Positions 4,103-6,633 of a stretch of DNA of 6,633 bases are shown piece by piece. Position 1 is the first letter of the stretch. Every line of letters starts with the position of its first letter. Location of the stretch: positions 1-6,633 of the forward strand of contig JASFTV010000192.1 in the NCBI GenBank assembly GCA_050050615.1, given 5' to 3'. A model generated the notes under the pieces. It did no database searches and was not told the origin of the DNA. It saw only the letters and a list, made by a program, of their open reading frames with translations. Origin of the DNA: JASFTV01 sp050050615 (lineage in GTDB: Bacteria; Desulfobacterota; DSM-4660; Desulfatiglandales; HGW-15). The position numbers were made by a program, and so were the translations under genes.

Positions 4103-5266
4103 ATGCAAGGCAATACGAAATACGATGTGGTGATCGTTGGCGCTGGTCCTGCTGGTGCAATGCTCGCGTACGCCTTGGCAAGCGCTGGTGTTCAGGTCTT
4201 GCTTATAGAAAAAAAGAATCTCCCCCGGTACAAGCCATGTGGTGGGGGCCTAACCAAAAGGACACTTAGTGTTCTTCCTTTTGATATCGAGGATGTCATA
4301 GAGGACTACACGTACAGAGTAGAAGTATTTGTTCAAAACGAGAGGGCCTTTGTGAAGACCAGGGAAGATCCTGTCGTCGGGATGGTCATGAGAGATCGAT
4401 TTGATCACTTTCTGGTCAGAAAAGCGGTAAGTGCAGGGGCCACCCTACAGGAAGGAACCACTTTCCGATCTCTATCAGGATCAACCGGAGATTTGAGCGT
4501 CAAGACGTCAAAGGGTTTGTTCAAGTCTCAGCTTGTCGTTGGCGCTGATGGTGTGAACAGCAGGGTAGCAAGAGCCCTCGGGTTGAAAGTCCGAAGACGT
4601 ATCATGTGTGCGCTTGAGGGAGAGGTGTTCTGTTCGGACTCAAAGACGCTAATGGCTTTGAAAAACGCTGCCCATTTCGATTTCGGCGTGGTCCCGAGAG
4701 GGTATGCCTGGATATTTCCCAAACGCGATCATTTGTCGATTGGGGTACTTACGACCTCGAGAACGGTAGAGCACCTGAAACCATACTTCACCTCTTACTT
4801 GAAGATGAAAGGACTGGAGGGCTCTGCGGAAGTGAGGTCTCTGAAGGTCCACTCGATTCCCTACAGAGCGGACAAAAGGAACATCCTTTCAACCGAAAAG
4901 GGATTGCTTGTAGGAGACGCCACAGGTTTTGCTGATCCAATCACCGGGGAGGGCATTTACTACGCCGTTAGAGGTGCTCAGATTGCTTCAGCCGTCCTAG
5001 TGAAGGGGCTCAGCCAGGGTCATGAGGCGGTCGAGAAATACACGGACACCCTCAAGGATCAATTCATGCCTGAGTTAGCCAATCCCCAGAGACTCGCTCA
5101 CATCCTGTATAATTACCCCAATTTCAGTGGGCGTCTCCTTAAGAGATATGGGGAGAAGCTGGGGGAATACCACGTGGAAGTGATTAGGGGAGAGAATGCC
5201 TATGCGGGACTTCACAAAAGTGTGCTCAAGTTACCAAGCTTAGGGCCGGCCCTATTCAGTAAGTAA
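4103..5266 (+). CDS. FAD-dependent oxidoreductase, geranylgeranyl reductase family
   Basis: The 387-residue protein has all hallmarks of the geranylgeranyl reductase superfamily of flavoproteins, which saturate double bonds of isoprenoid chains (archaeal lipid precursors, chlorophyll side chains, quinone tails). The N-terminal Rossmann motif GAGPAG (13-18) with the ribose-binding Glu36 binds FAD. KPCGGGL (44-50) is the family's PCGGG motif, GADGVNS (147-153) is the second FAD/NAD(P)H motif, YAWIFPK (201-207) is the family YxWxFPK segment, and GDATGFADPITGEGI (271-285) is the C-terminal FAD-binding motif. Length is typical (about 380-400), and there is no signal peptide or membrane helix, so it is cytoplasmic or peripherally membrane-bound. 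The ATG at 4103 has AGGA only 4 bases upstream but lies 25 bases from a good promoter start, and GAGPAG falls at the usual distance. A reductase of menaquinone or polyprenyl side chains is the most plausible bacterial role, but another FAD monooxygenase-like activity cannot be excluded. Its stop overlaps an ATG (TAATG) that opens only a spurious frame. Confidence 0.88.
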   Translation: MQGNTKYDVVIVGAGPAGAMLAYALASAGVQVLLIEKKNLPRYKPCGGGLTKRTLSVLPFDIEDVIEDYTYRVEVFVQNERAFVKTREDPVVGMVMRDRFDHFLVRKAVSAGATLQEGTTFRSLSGSTGDLSVKTSKGLFKSQLVVGADGVNSRVARALGLKVRRRIMCALEGEVFCSDSKTLMALKNAAHFDFGVVPRGYAWIFPKRDHLSIGVLTTSRTVEHLKPYFTSYLKMKGLEGSAEVRSLKVHSIPYRADKRNILSTEKGLLVGDATGFADPITGEGIYYAVRGAQIASAVLVKGLSQGHEAVEKYTDTLKDQFMPELANPQRLAHILYNYPNFSGRLLKRYGEKLGEYHVEVIRGENAYAGLHKSVLKLPSLGPALFSK

Positions 5267-5280
5267 TGATCCTCCTCCCC

Positions 5281-5400
5281 TCGCCTTTCACGCCATCCGC
5301 TTCGCCGGCCAGGGCAGGGGGTGTGGGCAGCGTCGGGCTAGCACCGTGGGGGCGAACACGCCAGCGCTTCTCGACGGCATGCGCATTCAGTGAACGGGAA
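5281..5400. other. GC-rich spacer between convergent genes
   Basis: By hand count 82 of 120 bases are G or C (about 68%), clearly above the neighbouring genes. It contains short dyads (GGCG-N4-CGCC at 5351-5362; CGTCG at 5331-5335 against CGACG at 5372-5376) but no stem followed by a T-run, so no intrinsic terminator is claimed. The composition suggests a dispersed intergenic repeat or inserted foreign DNA. The 72-codon plus-strand frame through it shows no protein-like character. Confidence 0.45.
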
Positions 5401-5407
5401 AGGGGGG

Positions 5408-5773
5408 TCATTTTTTTTGCAAGGCGCTTATGGCTTCAATATATCTTCTCAATATCTGCAAACCTTGCTTATCGACCCCCGTAAACTCAACACCCGAGCA
5501 GTGACGATCCTTCTCAGAGGGGGGTACAGGAGGCTCTAAATGAACGATGCGGCCTTTGAGCTCCACCAGATCGTCTTGTAGTCCCAATGTTATCAGCACC
5601 TCCTGGCCCGCATTGAGGGGGTGATAGGTTTCCAGGAGCAGGCCGCCCTCACTCACATTGCGCGTTCGCCCCATGCCGCGACTAACCTGCTCTCCTCCTT
5701 CTCCCAAGACGACGTAATCCACGAGGTTCAGCGTCTTCTTTCGATCATACTTGCGTCGCTTACGGCCATTCAT
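5408..5773 (-). CDS. PilZ-domain protein, predicted cyclic-di-GMP binding
   Basis: A single PilZ domain fills this 121-residue product. The two c-di-GMP contact motifs are intact: RKYDR (RxxxR, residues 7-11) and NVSEGG (N/DxSxxG, 39-44), at the usual spacing. The beta-barrel core continues through EVLITLGLQDDLVELKGRIVHLE (58-80) and HCSGVEFTGV (91-100), then an amphipathic C-terminal helix ends in LQKK. Such stand-alone proteins act as cytoplasmic receptors that relay c-di-GMP levels to motility, exopolysaccharide or other targets; the partner is not visible here. I chose the ATG at 5773-5771 because AGG lies 8 bases upstream and the product begins right at the RxxxR region as is usual. The frame stays open to a TTG at 5887-5885 (159 residues), but that start has no Shine-Dalgarno and adds a polar, uninformative extension. 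The gene converges on the flavoprotein gene and stands alone. Confidence 0.87.
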   Translation of the reverse strand: MNGRKRRKYDRKKTLNLVDYVVLGEGGEQVSRGMGRTRNVSEGGLLLETYHPLNAGQEVLITLGLQDDLVELKGRIVHLEPPVPPSEKDRHCSGVEFTGVDKQGLQILRRYIEAISALQKK

Positions 5774-6010
5774 CTTCTTTACCTGTCGCCGCTTTGATGA
5801 AGAATCCAGGTCAGGCACTTGCTTCAGTGTTCGGATGGAAATGGTGTCGTTCTTTGTTTCCGAACCCTGCCGGCTGATGCTAACCAATCATCAGGACAAA
5901 CTAATCCACGGAACGCTGTATTAATGACATAATCCCATTTTGAAGTCCATTTTTTTTTCGGCCTCCCCCCGTCGCATTGATAAGGCTGAAGGGGTCCAAG
6001 CACGGCCGAT

Positions 6011-6019
6011 TGCTATAAT
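6011..6019 (+). promoter_or_regulatory. Extended -10 promoter motif
   Basis: TGCTATAAT is a perfect extended -10 element (TGnTATAAT). No -35 box of quality lies 16-18 bases upstream, which extended -10 promoters can tolerate. Transcription would start near 6026 and run through a possible leader hairpin (CTCTACTTT at 6021-6029 against AAAG and TAGAG further on) to the small ORF at 6161. Confidence 0.38.
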
Positions 6020-6160
6020 GGCTCTACTTTTCTTCTCAAAGTGTTAGAGTAGCCTCGGCGGATAGGTTTTGTGCCTTTCTTTTGAAACCTCTGTAGCTTG
6101 TGAGTAACCAATCTCGCATTTTCATCCAAGTGCTTCTCCTCGAACAAAAGGGAGAACTTC

Positions 6161-6217
6161 ATGGCTAAAAACCCTTCTGATCTGACGAAGGAAATCGTAA
6201 CGATCCTATCAAAATAA
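6161..6217 (+). CDS. Small ORF of 18 codons with strong ribosome binding site
   Basis: ATG at 6161 opens MAKNPSDLTKEIVTILSK followed by TAA. GGGAG at 6150-6154 is spaced 6 bases from the ATG, better than the ribosome sites of most larger genes here, and an extended -10 motif lies about 140 bases upstream. The peptide is hydrophilic and helical-looking with no membrane segment. It might be a true small protein, a leader peptide, or the intact 5' end of a gene whose remainder has been lost; the frames after the stop show no clear continuation. I do not recognise it and assign no function. Confidence 0.35.
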   Translation: MAKNPSDLTKEIVTILSK

Positions 6218-6219
6218 TC

Positions 6220-6235
6220 ATTGACTTAAGTCAAT
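6220..6235. promoter_or_regulatory. Perfect 16-bp palindrome resembling an FNR/CRP-family site
   Basis: ATTGACTTAAGTCAAT is a perfect palindrome. Its TTGAC-N4-GTCAA core has the same half-site spacing as the FNR consensus TTGAT-N4-ATCAA, differing at one symmetrical base pair. It starts 2 bases after the small ORF's stop and lies 77 bases past the Smr stop. No gene start of an accepted gene lies close by, so its target is unclear. Confidence 0.42.
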
Positions 6236-6312
6236 TCTAGAGGGAATTTAGGAGGGCGAGGGTATTCCTGCGACAGGCTGGACAGACGGATGCTTTCAAT
6301 GAACCTGCCAGA

Positions 6313-6576
6313 TTAGCACTTGAGGCGGACAAGTGTCGCGCCCCAACTCGAGGCACCGGTATCGAGCCTAAAATCCAGGACCAGAGGATGTTTTTCGAGG
6401 AGGCCATGGATTGTCCGGCGTAATACGCCTTTGCCTTTGCCGTGGATGATCCTGACATCGCAAACGCCTTCTTCCAAGCACGCTCTCAGATATTCATCAA
6501 CCACCGAGGCGGCATCTTCAGGCCGGAAGGTGTGAAGGTCCAGCACCCCATCAATAGGAATTTCTATCTCTTTCAT
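6313..6576 (-). CDS. Stand-alone Smr-domain protein
   Basis: The whole 87-residue product is one Smr (small MutS-related) domain. The LDLH signature occurs at residues 12-15 (LDLHTFRP, 12-19), the HGxG loop at 45-50 (HGKGKG), and the C-terminal GATLV strand at 79-83. Smr domains in other proteins have nicking endonuclease activity on DNA or RNA, and bacterial SmrB cleaves mRNA at collided ribosomes, but this protein lacks the N-terminal extension of SmrA/SmrB and the MutS2 ATPase region. Its substrate is therefore unknown. The ATG at 6576-6574 has AGGA too close (one base away) and GAGGG about 12 bases upstream. The in-frame sequence before it is open as far as a stop near the window edge but has no better start. 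Length equals a bare domain, so nothing appears truncated. Whether it is co-transcribed with a gene beyond the right edge cannot be seen. Confidence 0.88.
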   Translation of the reverse strand: MKEIEIPIDGVLDLHTFRPEDAASVVDEYLRACLEEGVCDVRIIHGKGKGVLRRTIHGLLEKHPLVLDFRLDTGASSWGATLVRLKC

Positions 6577-6633
6577 ATCCTGCCGGCCCTCTTCGGTTAA
6601 GAATTGGCTCCATGTGAAGCAAAAAATCTATAT

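Larger units (their letters stand above)
5774..6312. other. Stretch between the PilZ and Smr genes
   Basis: Of these 539 bases, 5774-5887 could belong to an N-terminal extension of the PilZ gene. The rest holds a T9 run (5950-5958), an extended -10 motif on the plus strand (6011-6019), a small ORF with a good ribosome binding site (6161-6217) and a perfect 16-bp palindrome (6220-6235). No larger gene is supported; other frames are short or antisense shadows of the Smr gene. Confidence 0.6.

Noticed and set aside
5411..5418. T8 run as an intrinsic terminator of the flavoprotein gene
   Set aside because: No stable stem lies directly before it on the plus strand; the run is part of the final lysine codons of the PilZ gene.
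5266..5484. 72-codon plus-strand frame overlapping the flavoprotein stop by one base (TAATG)
   Set aside because: The TAATG overlap looks like translational coupling, but the peptide is arginine/proline-rich from the GC-rich spacer and then antisense to the PilZ gene, with no domain.
6237..6535. Open frames antisense or out of phase across the Smr gene
   Set aside because: Their composition follows the Smr coding frame and they have no start signals; the CPAC string in one of them is coincidental.
6577..6633. C-terminus of another minus-strand gene entering from the right edge
   Set aside because: Two frames are open at the edge (one stopping at 6598-6600, one running into the Smr gene), but 10-25 residues are too few to tell a gene end from chance.

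Overview
The window reads as chromosomal DNA of a Gram-negative anaerobe, most likely a member of the Desulfobacterota (the former Deltaproteobacteria). That placement is inference. It rests on the gene mix (a PflX/COG1313 radical SAM protein with a twin-arginine leader, MobA, a geranylgeranyl-reductase-type flavoprotein, a PilZ protein and a stand-alone Smr protein), on a cysteine-rich protein of a type I associate with sulfate reducers, and on a degenerate 8-bp TTGGA-type intergenic array. No rRNA, tRNA, CRISPR array or intact insertion sequence was seen.

Layout. The left four genes all read on the minus strand. Going leftward from 3889 they are: the Tat-leader radical SAM protein (2834-3889), MobA-type molybdenum cofactor guanylyltransferase (1889-2533), a DUF21/CBS-pair membrane protein of the CNNM/CorC type (715-1755), and the start of an uncharacterised cysteine-rich protein cut by the left edge (1-350). 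Gaps of 133 to 364 bases, with hairpins and candidate promoters in them, argue that these are mostly separate transcription units and not one tight operon. At 3890-4102 a divergent promoter region drives the radical SAM gene leftward and a FAD-dependent geranylgeranyl reductase family gene (4103-5266) rightward. That gene converges on a PilZ-domain gene (minus, 5408-5773 or up to 5887) across a GC-rich spacer. A 540-base stretch with a possible tiny ORF and an FNR-type palindrome follows, then a complete stand-alone Smr-domain gene (minus, 6313-6576).

How the genes may work together. There is no obvious single pathway. MobA makes the bis-MGD cofactor of molybdo/tungsto-enzymes, many of which leave the cytoplasm through Tat, and the upstream gene carries a Tat leader, so a shared link to exported redox enzymes is possible but unproven. 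The PilZ protein points to cyclic-di-GMP signalling. The other genes look like housekeeping or envelope functions.

The most unusual content is regulatory and architectural. It includes a radical SAM enzyme with what looks like an export signal; a 14-bp perfect palindrome inside the spacer of its promoter; a dyad over the -10 box of the divergent flavoprotein promoter that resembles a TyrR box; a perfect 16-bp FNR-like palindrome beside a well-spaced 18-codon ORF; and an 8-bp tandem array with inverted copies in the predicted leader of the left-edge gene. I found no convincing new multi-gene system.
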